From Saccharomycopsis fibuligera x Saccharomycopsis cf. fibuligera (lineage: Eukaryota > Ascomycota > Saccharomycetes > Ascoideales > Saccharomycopsidaceae), in the NCBI GenBank assembly GCA_001936135.1, contig CP012820.1, positions 1,426,001 to 1,490,000 of the forward strand: a stretch of DNA of 64,000 nt. The letters run 5' to 3'. Made by a program: the position numbers and the translations under genes. This document shows positions 53,759 to 63,540 of this stretch, one piece after another (positions within the stretch are counted from its first letter, which is position 1; every line of letters begins with the position of its first letter). The notes beneath the pieces are model-generated. The model made no database searches and was not told the origin of the DNA. It saw nothing but the letters and a program-made list of their open reading frames with translations.

Positions 53759-55226
53759 TCATGCTTTAATTTCATTAATGATTTCCTCCTTGGTTATCAA
53801 ATGGCCAATGGTTTCAACCTCACTAAGTAACTCATCCACGTTTCTTGACCATTCATTCAACAAATCATTAGAGTCTTTAGGCTTGGAAAAACTAACAATT
53901 TTCTTAGGTCTATTAATCTTGGCATAAATAACCCCTTTAAAAACTAACTCACTAATAAATCTTTCTGTCTCACTTTCATCCAAATCCAAAAGTTCATTGA
54001 TTCTTTGCAATGAAATGTTTGAGTAATATTTAGAAATAATTCGTAAATTGTGTTCAATGACTCTGCTTCTGAGATCCTCCAATCTCTTGTCGCCCTTAGT
54101 TGGTTCACTAAAAACGAAGGATTTGTTGAACTCTGGACCAAATGTGTTTTTAATGATTGGCCATCTCATCAATTCTTGCTTAATGAAAGATTTGATCAAC
54201 TCATAGTGAGTCTCCAAGTTTTTCAAGTTTGGATCAATGTAAATTTTGTTGATAAGATCATGCTGGAGGTTGTCATATGGTGACAAGATAATGAAATATA
54301 CAATATTGACAAGAATTTCATTACTTTTTTGTTTGTCTTGTTGAACTGTATCTATGGAATAAATCTTCAAGTAGTGCTTAGCGACGTTCAAATAATCATT
54401 GTCGTGCAAACTGATCTGCACTCTTAATTCATAGTATCTTTGTTTTAAAAGTTTAAGGTGATCTTCATTCAACAATCTTTCCAAAATTTTTCTAGATAAA
54501 ATTTTTGCTTGTTCAAAATCCCCTTTATTTATAGTCAATTCCATTTGTTCCAAGATAAATTCAATTTTTTCTTTGAATTCCATTGAACCATAGGTTTCAA
54601 CTTGCAATTCGCACAACAAATCAGTAGCCTTGTCAAGATCCCCATTGTCTAGCTTGATCTTGGATAATATTCTCGTGACTCTTGCTCTCTCCACTTCAAC
54701 GAAAATCTTGTTTTCTGTTACAGTTCTTATAGTCTCAATGACATCAATTTTAGTGTCAAGATCTTTGATAAAGTCCAATAACTTTATGATTTCTTGGACC
54801 ATCGTTTGAATGGATTTTTTTAACTGTCCATGCTTTTTGGAAAGCAAAGTCAATTGTTCATTTAAAAGTTTGTAATCATTGTTATTGGCTAATACTTCAA
54901 CTATCTTGATAAGAACTCGTTGTGACGAGTCCAAGTCACTGGCTTGCCTGGTCTGCTTTTCCAATAATAACAACTTGTCTAACGCTGATTTGTAGTCATT
55001 CTATGGATTTGTGTTAGTATTGGCTATCTTTGATTTGAAATATTGTATACTTTTTAGCATCACATTGCTACTCAAGCATTCACTACCACCGCATCTTTAA
55101 TGCTTTGCTCGATGGCAAAAAAACTGAATATAAACATACCTCAGCTAAGGTGTCAATTTGCGGAAACTGCTCGTTAAGAGTCTCGGAAAAATCCTTTTCG
55201 GCTTTATATGGTGCTTCTCTAGACAT
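53759..55226 (-). CDS. RPN5: 26S proteasome lid subunit Rpn5, two exons
   Basis: A 442-residue PCI-domain scaffold subunit of the 19S regulatory lid. Exon 1 is 55140-55226 (29 codons, MSREAPYKAEKDFSETLN to TLAE); exon 2 is 53759-55000 (413 codons and stop), starting NDYKSALDKLLLLEKQTRQA. The junction is in phase 0 and joins two parts of the expected N-terminal helix. The length equals S. cerevisiae Rpn5 (445). The helical body has VTENKIFVEVERARVTRILS and ELQVETYGSMEFKEKIEFIL. The PCI/winged-helix part is about residues 305-400 (HNLRIISKYYSNISLQRINE, then FISELVFKGVIYAKINRP). Reading only the long frame would miss the true N-terminus. It is divergent from NOP14. Confidence 0.95.
55001..55139 (-). 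other. Spliceosomal intron of RPN5 (139 nt)
   Basis: On the minus strand the intron starts GTATGT (55139-55134), has the branch site TACTAAC (55019-55013) and ends at CCATAG (55006-55001). All three match the yeast consensus and the flanking exons stay in frame. Confidence 0.95.
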
Positions 55227-55591
55227 TATTGACTATAAAAATTTCGGTTTTACTATATTTTGATTGAATTAGGGCAATCAATCGCTAGTTCAACAGATCT
55301 TCGCACTGAATGGCACTTTGTTTTGGCGGCAAGGGCTTGCGATATTTGGCGATTTCTTTGGCAGTTTTTGCCTCTGCAACACTTTGGGAGTACCCGGACC
55401 AGAATAAAAAAAACCAAAATATCGGTATATGGGTGATACTCGCAGGACATCGCATATGAAAAATTCACTTCATCGCAGAAAAAATTTTTTTTTTTTTTTG
55501 TTATAACTTCTACTAGCATGTTTACTATGATAAGAAATTCAACATTTTGTATTGATCAATACCAAGTTCCACTCTAAAAAATTTACAGAGA
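55227..55591. promoter_or_regulatory. Divergent promoter of RPN5 and NOP14
   Basis: 365 bases with a T run at 55487-55499. It contains the Rpn4-like core listed next. A frame of 88 codons in it is not supported. Confidence 0.6.
55366..55373 (-). promoter_or_regulatory. Rpn4-like proteasome element (AGGCAAAA)
   Basis: The minus strand reads CAGAGGCAAAAAC about 140 bases upstream of the RPN5 ATG. Proteasome genes in yeasts share an Rpn4 element; the CTG-clade form is recalled as GAAGGCAAAA, and eight of its ten bases match here. Confidence 0.45.
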
Positions 55592-58054
55592 ATGGGCGGC
55601 TCTCAGTTGAAAAGGCTCAAAGCTACATTGAAGCAGCATGGTTTGACTGGTCAGACCAATGTGAAAAAGAACAATAAGAGCAAGAAGGGCCCAGTGGATA
55701 GTCGTCGAGATGATAGAGAGAAAATAACTCAAAAAATTAGAGAAGAGTTTAATCCATTTGAAATAAAAGTTAACAGAAAGAAGTTTGATGTTGAAGGAAA
55801 AAGTTCCAAAGGTTCAGTGGGCAGACCGGGAATTTCTAAACAGATAGGTGAAGAAGAAAGAAAAGCGGCATATGAGTACCGTAAATCAAGAAAGAATAAA
55901 GTGGGGGCATTAGTGGATCGAAGATTTGGGGAAAATAATCCAGAATTGTCCTTGGAAGAAAAGATGTTGGAACGTTTCACTAGAGAAAAGCAGTCTGGTG
56001 CTAGTAAAAGATCATTATTCAATTTGGACGATGATGAGGACGATGACGATAATGGTGGATTCCAATTAACACATTATGGTAAATCTCTTGGAGACACTTT
56101 CGATGAAGGAGATTTAGGTTTAGCTGATAATGCCACTGCCACCAAAAGATACCGTGATGAAGATGATGAGAAACAGCAGCAGCAGCCTCCAAAAAAGAAA
56201 ACCAAAGCAGAAGTCATGAAGGAAGTTATGGCCAAAGCCAAGTACTACAAACATGAACGCCAAAAGCAACAAGCAAGCAGAGAAAATCAAATCGGAGAAC
56301 TTAATGAAAACTTTGATGACGTTATGTCCGAATTGCGTACTGTTGCATTCCAACCAAAACTGAAACAAGTTTCCAGTGAAAAGACGGAAAAGGATATTGA
56401 GTATGGGCAACAAATGAGAAAGCTTACTATGGAAAGAAGAGCAGCTCCAGCGGACAGAACGAAAACTGAAGAAGAGCTTGAAAAAGAAAGATTGGAACAC
56501 AAGAAGAAATTGGAAGAAGATAGACTTCGTCGTATGGAAGGTCTCGAGAGAGATCACGCAGAAGGTGATGATCTCGATGAAGCTTTCTGGGAACAAAATA
56601 GTGATGATGAAGCTAATGGATTTGCCGTTGATAATGAAGAAGGACAAGAAGAAAACGAAGAAGATGAAGAGTCCAGTGATGAAGCTGAACAACAGCCAGG
56701 TGGCCGTTTCAAGAACAAGAGTATTTTAAACTTGGTGAAGTGCCCAGAGACTCATGAGGAGTTTTTGGAAATACTCAAGGACACTTCTCAAGCTGAAGTA
56801 ATGAATGCTGTTAAGAAAATTCTTTCGACTTACAAGCTAGGATTAGCTGCTGGAAACAAAGAAAAATTGGCCAATTTTACCAAAATTATTATTGACCATG
56901 TTTTATATTTGGCCGACACAGATTTTAGTCAAACAGATTATGAAGCATACACTGAAACTCAAACGCAACTTATTCAAATTCTTAAGAAACTTGCTAGTAA
57001 ATTTACGGTTGCAATGACCGAGCGTTTCAGAGAACATATTGACGAAATCAGCAACAGATTAGCCGAGTCAATCGAATCTAATGACTTCAGTGCGTTCCCT
57101 AAAGTTTCAGACATGATATTTTTCACCTTGATTGGTGTGTTATATTCTACTTCTGATCATTACCATTTAGTAGTGACTCCAGCCCAAATTTTACTTTGTC
57201 AAAGCATTAACCAAATAAGAATTGAATCCATCAAACAAGTGGGATATGGATTGTTTGTATGTGACTTGCTTTTACAGTATCAAAGGTTTTCTAAGAGATA
57301 CGTACCTGAAGTGTCAGCCTTTTTACAAAGCGTATTGCTTGCATACCACCCAAATCCACAAAATGCCAGTTTTTCCAGCAAGCTCACAGTCCCATATCCA
57401 TCACTTAAGTTGCATTTGAAATCATACGGTGTTTCTGAAGAAGATTTACAACAAGCACAGAAAATCAAAATTAATGAGCTTGTGAATAGTAACAATTTGG
57501 ACAGCAAACTTTTTTTCATCAAGACAGTGGAGCTAATAGACAGAGATGTACAAACCTGGAAAGACAAATCAGCTTTTGTAGAAATATCTAGTCCATTTAT
57601 TTCCATACTTGAAAGCTTCAACGCTAATTACTGCAAATCAAAATTTGCCAAGCTTGACAGCTTAGTGAGTAAGTTGAACAATCTCAGAAGATTTGCCGTC
57701 AAAGAGCACCAGCCATTGCAATTGCAAAGCCACAAACCTATTGCCATACCTACTTATGCTCCTAAGTTCGAAGAGAACTATAATCCAGAGAAGAAATCTT
57801 ATGACCCAGATAGACAAAGGCAAGAAATCAACAAGGTCAAGGCACAAATCAAAAAAGAGAGAAAACTTACGGTGCGTGAATTGCGTAAAGACAACAAATT
57901 TATGGCTAGAGAACGTATCAACGAGACTAAGGCCAAATATGCTGATTATCACAAGAAGATGGCTTCTATTATCAATTCTATTAATACAGTGGAAGGTAAT
58001 GAGAGAAATCAGTATGACAAGGAAAAGAGACAACGTAAATCAGCTAAGAAATAA
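55592..58054 (+). CDS. NOP14: Nucleolar protein Nop14 (U3 snoRNP / SSU processome)
   Basis: An 820-residue component of the small-subunit processome needed for 18S rRNA maturation. It starts MGGSQLKRLKATLKQHGLTG and continues with EEFNPFEIKVNRKKFDV and IGEEERKAAYEYRKSRKNKV, LEEKMLERFTREKQ, the N-terminal signature of the family. A charged middle with acidic clusters (DDDEDDDDNGG; EDEESSDEAEQ) and coiled-coil segments follows, then a folded helical C-terminal half from about residue 385 (VKCPETHEEFLEILKD to YVPEVSAFLQSVLLAY) and a basic tail (PDRQRQEINKVKAQIKKERK, ending RQRKSAKK) suited to nucleolar RNA. Length matches S. cerevisiae Nop14 (810). ATG at 55592. Confidence 0.96.
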   Translation: MGGSQLKRLKATLKQHGLTGQTNVKKNNKSKKGPVDSRRDDREKITQKIREEFNPFEIKVNRKKFDVEGKSSKGSVGRPGISKQIGEEERKAAYEYRKSRKNKVGALVDRRFGENNPELSLEEKMLERFTREKQSGASKRSLFNLDDDEDDDDNGGFQLTHYGKSLGDTFDEGDLGLADNATATKRYRDEDDEKQQQQPPKKKTKAEVMKEVMAKAKYYKHERQKQQASRENQIGELNENFDDVMSELRTVAFQPKLKQVSSEKTEKDIEYGQQMRKLTMERRAAPADRTKTEEELEKERLEHKKKLEEDRLRRMEGLERDHAEGDDLDEAFWEQNSDDEANGFAVDNEEGQEENEEDEESSDEAEQQPGGRFKNKSILNLVKCPETHEEFLEILKDTSQAEVMNAVKKILSTYKLGLAAGNKEKLANFTKIIIDHVLYLADTDFSQTDYEAYTETQTQLIQILKKLASKFTVAMTERFREHIDEISNRLAESIESNDFSAFPKVSDMIFFTLIGVLYSTSDHYHLVVTPAQILLCQSINQIRIESIKQVGYGLFVCDLLLQYQRFSKRYVPEVSAFLQSVLLAYHPNPQNASFSSKLTVPYPSLKLHLKSYGVSEEDLQQAQKIKINELVNSNNLDSKLFFIKTVELIDRDVQTWKDKSAFVEISSPFISILESFNANYCKSKFAKLDSLVSKLNNLRRFAVKEHQPLQLQSHKPIAIPTYAPKFEENYNPEKKSYDPDRQRQEINKVKAQIKKERKLTVRELRKDNKFMARERINETKAKYADYHKKMASIINSINTVEGNERNQYDKEKRQRKSAKK

Positions 58055-58422
58055 ATTGTATAGATTTCAACATTTGGTTTTGTTATGTTTTGTTTTTTCA
58101 TTTTATCGTGTAATAATCTAGATTTTATTCTTGTATTACTATATTTATTAACTCATGTTGGCATTTAAGTGGCACTTCACATCTTTTGTAAAAATGGGAG
58201 GAAGTGAGACTTTCGCATCGCTCTGCACATTATTGACCTTCATATTCGCAATACCAGTTAAGGTATCACATGACTTTATACAGGATTATCGTTTTTGGAA
58301 TGTTATTTGATTTTTTGTTAATTTTCTCTTCAAGCAAAATGATCGCAAACAATTTATCATTGTCATTATGAAAAAAACAAACAAACCATATTAACAAACC
58401 AAAATTTACTCAATAAACATCA
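58055..58422. other. Spacer between NOP14 and ABD1
   Basis: 368 AT-rich bases with the NOP14 3' end and the ABD1 promoter. No motif recognised. Confidence 0.5.
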
Positions 58423-60213
58423 ATGTCAGAACCCAGTGCTCACGAAATAGAAGCTGCTCAACCTAAGCAGCAATCTAATACTGCGATTCCACAATTCAAC
58501 AACAATCAAAGTCAGGAAGTGCAGACCGAAAGCAGCGAGGAACTATATAATGACAAATTGCAGCAGCAGCAAAAGCAGCAGCAAAAGCAGCAGCAAGATG
58601 CTTCATCTGTTCCTGAAGAACACCATGAGTTAAAGCCCCAAGTTGCATCTCAGGATAACAATGCCTTGATTAGCAATTCCAGTGCCACCACCACTAATAC
58701 TGCTAGTACAGAAACTGACTCAATTGGCCAGGAGAACAAATCTCGAGAAGCTATAAGCAGTAGTAACAATAATAATAACGGCACTGCTTCTTACCAAGAC
58801 AACTATGAATATGATTATGACCTAGGATACAGACGCCCAGTGAAAAAAAGAGTTGTGGCTGGCAGACAAGCCGCATCTAGTGCTTTCTCGCTAAGAAATA
58901 GAGTTGATAATGATGATCAATCCGACAAAAGATCAATAAGAGCGCCTAATGATAACAATAATTATGATGGTAAGCATCATAACGAACAGAATAGTGCCGA
59001 AAATGTAGATAAAAATAATAATCAAACGCAACTACCTTCATGGCTTAAAAAGGGCAAGGATCAGAATCCCCTCGCCGCTACCCCAAGTGCTGCTCCAAGT
59101 TGGATGAAACCCGAAGACGCCGAGAGTGTTTCTGCATCATCAAAATCAGCAGCATTAGACAAAAAATTCAAAAGACCCAAAAGACGCACAAACGTCGAAG
59201 ACCAGCTCAAACGCGCACAGGAAATCAGAGCTCGTGAAGAGGAAGCAGACCGCCGCAATGCCGAGATGCAGCGCCGCATTTTACAAAATAACGATGATGT
59301 TGTTAGAAGCCATTATAACCAGCGAGCCTTCCAAGCCCGTAAGGAAAGAAGAGACGAGTCGCAAATTTACAAGCTTCGTAACTTTAACAATGTTATCAAG
59401 TATATGCTCATTGGCAAATTTTCAAAAGAGGGTGACAAAGTGCTTGACTTGGCATGTGGTAAAGGTGGTGATTTGTTCAAATGGCAGAAGGCTAGAGCTT
59501 CGGTATACGTTGGGTTAGATATTTCCCCATCGTCAATAAAAGAAGCAGTAAGTCGTTATCAAAGTATCAAGTATCGTAATTTTGAAGCTTTTTTCGCCAC
59601 TGGTGATGCATTTGGAACCTCGCTTGGTGAAGCATTATCAGTTTTCCCACCAGATGCCATAGAATGGCCAATGGATATGGTATCTATTCAGTTCGCATTA
59701 CATTATGCGTTTGAAACAGAAGAGAAAATAAGGAACACACTAGCTAACATTTCGAGATCAATGAGAGTTGGTGGTTACTTTATAGGAACTATTCCATCAT
59801 CGGACTTCATTAGACATAAAGTGAAAGGGTTGCAACCTGGGGAAAAAAAATGGGGAAATTCAATCTATAGTGTTGAATTTGTTGATACTCCTCCTGCAAA
59901 TGGCGTCTTTTCTCCACCATATGGTAACAAGTACATTTATTATTTAAAAGATGCAGTGGAATATGTTCCTGAATATGTGGTGCCATTTGAAGCCTTTAGA
60001 GCTCTCGCCGAAGAGTACGATTTAGAGCTTCGATACAAAAAACCGTTTTTTGAATTATACATGGAAGAAATCCCCGGATGGATTAATAAACTTTCTCCAA
60101 AATTGTTGAATGGGTTAAAAAGATCTGATGGAAAATTGGGATTGGAAGGAGAAAATAAACAAGCCGCTGAGTTTTATTTGGCATTTGCGTTTGAGAAAAC
60201 TGGTTATCAGTGA
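58423..60213 (+). CDS. ABD1: mRNA cap guanine-N7 methyltransferase
   Basis: A 596-residue S-adenosylmethionine-dependent enzyme that methylates the guanine cap of nascent mRNA in the nucleus. The catalytic domain starts near residue 295 (VRSHYNQRAFQARKERRDES, IYKLRNFNNVIKYMLI). SAM motif I is VLDLACGKGGDLFKW at about 340-354, then GLDISPSSIKEA, MVSIQFALHYAFETEEKI, GGYFIGTIPSS and the C-terminal VVPFEAFRALAEEYDLELRY and FYLAFAFEKTGYQ. The N-terminal 290 residues are low complexity (KQQQ repeats, Asn and Ser tracts) with a basic patch RRPVKKRVVAGRQAASS and KRPKRRTNVEDQLKRAQEIR. S. cerevisiae Abd1 has 436 residues, so the excess is this tail. ATG at 58423. Confidence 0.96.
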   Translation: MSEPSAHEIEAAQPKQQSNTAIPQFNNNQSQEVQTESSEELYNDKLQQQQKQQQKQQQDASSVPEEHHELKPQVASQDNNALISNSSATTTNTASTETDSIGQENKSREAISSSNNNNNGTASYQDNYEYDYDLGYRRPVKKRVVAGRQAASSAFSLRNRVDNDDQSDKRSIRAPNDNNNYDGKHHNEQNSAENVDKNNNQTQLPSWLKKGKDQNPLAATPSAAPSWMKPEDAESVSASSKSAALDKKFKRPKRRTNVEDQLKRAQEIRAREEEADRRNAEMQRRILQNNDDVVRSHYNQRAFQARKERRDESQIYKLRNFNNVIKYMLIGKFSKEGDKVLDLACGKGGDLFKWQKARASVYVGLDISPSSIKEAVSRYQSIKYRNFEAFFATGDAFGTSLGEALSVFPPDAIEWPMDMVSIQFALHYAFETEEKIRNTLANISRSMRVGGYFIGTIPSSDFIRHKVKGLQPGEKKWGNSIYSVEFVDTPPANGVFSPPYGNKYIYYLKDAVEYVPEYVVPFEAFRALAEEYDLELRYKKPFFELYMEEIPGWINKLSPKLLNGLKRSDGKLGLEGENKQAAEFYLAFAFEKTGYQ

Positions 60214-61142
60214 TGCTATTTTTTTTTTTCTTTTTACTAATATCAAGTGTATAAAAGACTTTTGTAACATAAAATTACTGACTTGTAATCTCATTTGCTA
60301 CCAATAAATGACGCCATATGTACTATCACTTACAAATATGTAATTGCGAATCATTTTTATTATCGTAGCAATATATATATGATTAAAAAAAAAAAAAAAA
60401 AAATGAAAAACTTAAAAAAAAAAAAAAAAGTCATTTGTATTGACAAAAACAATGTTTGATAGCCATTTTGACCTCCTAGCCTAAGCATGAAGTCATTAAG
60501 TGACTAAGATGCACAAAAAATATCCAGAAATTGTAACAAAATAATCTAAACAAAATGAAAAATTAAAAAGTTGGAGGGAGCAACAAAGACAGAAATTAAA
60601 AAAAAAAAAACATGACAACTAATATAAAACAAAGGATTAAAACAATAAAAAAACATAACATGAAACAAGATGGAAAAAGATAAAAGGTAAGAATAAGAAA
60701 AAGACAAAAAATAGAGGTTCGAAATAACAAAATTAAAAGGCAGCACTTAAATGAATTGTTTTAGTAAATTTATGAAATAGTTTTGAACATTTTTTCTATT
60801 TTTTTGTTTTCTTAACAATTTTTTTAACGGTCTTGAATTTATACCTTTTGGGACTCAACAGGCATTCCAAATTTACTAAATGGAAGTATCATTTTGAATT
60901 CAAACAAGACAGCTTGAAATAAGACCAAAACAAACACCATACTCACACAACGCCAACATATCTCATAATTAGAGATAACCAAACAATGATATTAAAAAGG
61001 AATAACAAAAGTAAAAAAAAAACCAAACTGAAGTGATACAAACAAAAAAAAAGAAACAAAACAAAAAAAAAAAAAAAAAAAAAAAAAAACGAAAAAATGG
61101 TTATTATGACAAATTTGAATAAAAAAATCTTCACAACATCGG
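60214..61142. other. Convergent spacer between ABD1 and the SRO9-like gene
   Basis: 929 very AT-rich bases with A runs at 60385-60402, 60414-60429, 60598-60610 and 61063-61089 (27 A). No gene or RNA recognised; the short frames there are poly-Phe/Leu artefacts. Confidence 0.55.
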
Positions 61143-63050
61143 TTATGCGGTCTCATTTGGCTTAGAAGCTAACACCCATTGTTGCCAGTTTTCTTTCAAC
61201 TTGACTTCTGTATCATTTTCAATCAACTCTAATGAATCAATTAAGTCAACGGCAGAACGTAAAATAGCCAAGGCGTCTTCTTCCTCTTCTTTAGTAAGTT
61301 CCTCCTTAAATTCCCTAAATATCAAAATTTTAATTCTCCGGAACTGCAAGAGCTTATTCAACTTGATACCACCGGTAGAATAATTCATCAATTTTCGCAA
61401 AAACAAATCTTTCAATAAATTTTCTAAAGAAAAGTAGTAGGCTAACTGCTTAACAACTGCAAAAATTCTAGGATCTTGATTTTGGGTCTGCTGAGGAATA
61501 GGAGGAACGAATTGAGGAATTTGCGGCACAAATTGTTGTGGGGGATATTGTGGGTAAAATGGCGGCTGGCCAAATGTGGCACCAGGAGTTGCAAAATTAT
61601 TGTAAAATTGTTGCTGTGGAGTTGGAGGTAATTTTGGTAATGGGGCTTGTGGGCCAACAGTAGAAGTTCTTCTACTAGGAGAGTTACTGCTTTCAATACT
61701 CTCATTATCATTGAAAGATCTATCGGAGGAATATCCCGTACTTCCATTATTAGCTTTGAATTTACTGAGCCCAGGGTCAAACTGATTACTGAATGGCACA
61801 GTAGGTGTTAATAATGGGTTTGGCAAATAATATGGGTTGGCATAACCCATTGAGGCAGCAGCAGCGGCGGCGGCGGCAGCAGCAGGAAAAAACGGATTAG
61901 CAAATGGAGCTTGATTGAAATATGGGTTTGGATAAGGAATGTTTCCTAATGGTGGATAGTGGTTACGGTTACCATTATTTTTGCCACCATTGTACTTGTA
62001 ACCATTATTGGAGTTATTATTGTATGGGCTCGCGTTACTATCATGAGAATAATTGCGCTGCTTAAAATTATTTTTATTGTGTTTGTAGTTATTGCTGTTG
62101 CGGTTAAAATTAGTTTTAAACGGTTTTTCGTAACCGCCAACAGTAGATGCACCAGAAGCAATGTCAGCTGTCTCTGGAGAGGAAGCATTGTGAGCTTTAT
62201 TCATTGGAGGACTAATATTGTTTTCTGCTGAACCGGCGACAACACTTACATTTTCCTTGGTAACGGTCTCAGTTTTTGAATTGTTAACAGTAAGTTTCTC
62301 TACACCGACTGCAATATTTGAAGCGTCGCTGTTTTGAGTGTTATTCACTGGAATATCGGTTGTTTCAGTGGCGCTGATGTCAGCAGGAGCATCATGAACT
62401 TTTTCTTCATTAGATGACAGCTGCTGCTTTTCAGTCTTTTCGGTATTGTTCTTTTCAACTATAGATTTTTTGGTAATGTCAACAGATCCGTTAGCAGTCT
62501 TTGTGTTTGGCTGTTGACCAAAATCCCGGGGCATATTATTGTTGTCCTTTGACTTAGCATTATTGCTGTCTTTTGAAAGAGCGGTATTTTCTTTGCCTCT
62601 GGCTCTAGACTTCTTCTTTTTTGGTCTCTTTGCTTTGGCTTTATTACTGGATAATTCAATTTCTGCATCTGCATATGGAACCCATTTTTCGTTTCTGGAG
62701 AACTTTGCTTTGGCTTTGTGCGGCGAGTCCTGTGTGTTTGAAGAAGTATTGTTTGTGTCTTTCTTGGCCAAAGCAGCAGCAGGTGCTTTTTGCTTAGTTT
62801 CGTTAACTGGTGTTGTTTTCTCCTTGGATGCCTGGGATGCCGGCGTAGCTTGAGATGGAGCTGGGGGTTTAACAGGTGATGATGCTGTTGGCTTGGATTT
62901 AAGCTGTTCAGAAGCTTTGGATAAACTGGTCTTTCTTTGTGCCCAAACGTTGACCTGTGGAACTGGAGCTGGAAGTAGAACTGAGCGGCCAGAAGCGCTT
63001 TCTGGTTCGACACTCTCGACTTGTAATTTTGTTGAGGTTGATGCAGACAT
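61143..63050 (-). CDS. SRO9: La-motif RNA-binding protein, Sro9/Slf1-like
   Basis: A 635-residue cytoplasmic protein with a C-terminal La motif, as in the yeast translation-associated proteins Sro9 and Slf1 and the LARP1 group. The La motif is at about residues 525-610: DPRIFAVVKQLAYYFSLENL, KDLFLRKLMNYSTGGIKLNK, then LLQFRRIKILI and an acidic helix. Near the N-terminus VPQVNVWAQRKTS matches the conserved VNxW patch of this group. The rest is disordered: Ser/Ala/Pro/Lys-rich, a basic KAKRPKKKKSRARGK block, Asn/Tyr/Gly/Lys-rich repeats at about 325-370, and an Ala run near 395. ATG at 63050. It lies convergent with ABD1. The choice between Sro9 and Slf1 is not possible here; the clade probably has one copy. 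Confidence 0.88.
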   Translation of the reverse strand: MSASTSTKLQVESVEPESASGRSVLLPAPVPQVNVWAQRKTSLSKASEQLKSKPTASSPVKPPAPSQATPASQASKEKTTPVNETKQKAPAAALAKKDTNNTSSNTQDSPHKAKAKFSRNEKWVPYADAEIELSSNKAKAKRPKKKKSRARGKENTALSKDSNNAKSKDNNNMPRDFGQQPNTKTANGSVDITKKSIVEKNNTEKTEKQQLSSNEEKVHDAPADISATETTDIPVNNTQNSDASNIAVGVEKLTVNNSKTETVTKENVSVVAGSAENNISPPMNKAHNASSPETADIASGASTVGGYEKPFKTNFNRNSNNYKHNKNNFKQRNYSHDSNASPYNNNSNNGYKYNGGKNNGNRNHYPPLGNIPYPNPYFNQAPFANPFFPAAAAAAAAAASMGYANPYYLPNPLLTPTVPFSNQFDPGLSKFKANNGSTGYSSDRSFNDNESIESSNSPSRRTSTVGPQAPLPKLPPTPQQQFYNNFATPGATFGQPPFYPQYPPQQFVPQIPQFVPPIPQQTQNQDPRIFAVVKQLAYYFSLENLLKDLFLRKLMNYSTGGIKLNKLLQFRRIKILIFREFKEELTKEEEEDALAILRSAVDLIDSLELIENDTEVKLKENWQQWVLASKPNETA

Positions 63051-63501
63051 GATAGAGCCAATGCTTGAAGTGAGATCAATTGGTTTTGTATTGGCTTGTG
63101 TTTAAAATGGTAAATTGATAACCCGATAAAAATAGAATACAAAGCACAAATGATTTCGAGAAGCTTCTTTTTATAAACTCGTATACGAATGCAGTTTTTG
63201 TATTTTTTTATTTTTTTTTTTTTTTTTTTTTTTATACTTTTATTATTGTTTTTTTAAATCAACTTGATCTAAACAACGAGCCTTCCTGTACGGTTTGTAC
63301 TGATTATTCTTGCTATTTTTTTTAGTAGTTTTGTATTTTTTTGATGGTTTGTTGTGGGCGCTAAAATAAGGTCAAGAAGAACCTGCTTGTTCGAAAATGA
63401 TATTAACAAGTGTAGCCAATGCAATGTGCCTGACCTTGAGCTTGCTGCAATACTAATATCAGACCAAGCAACTTTCAATCACTATCCAGGAGAAAAAGGA
63501 G

Positions 63502-63540
<39 letters not shown>

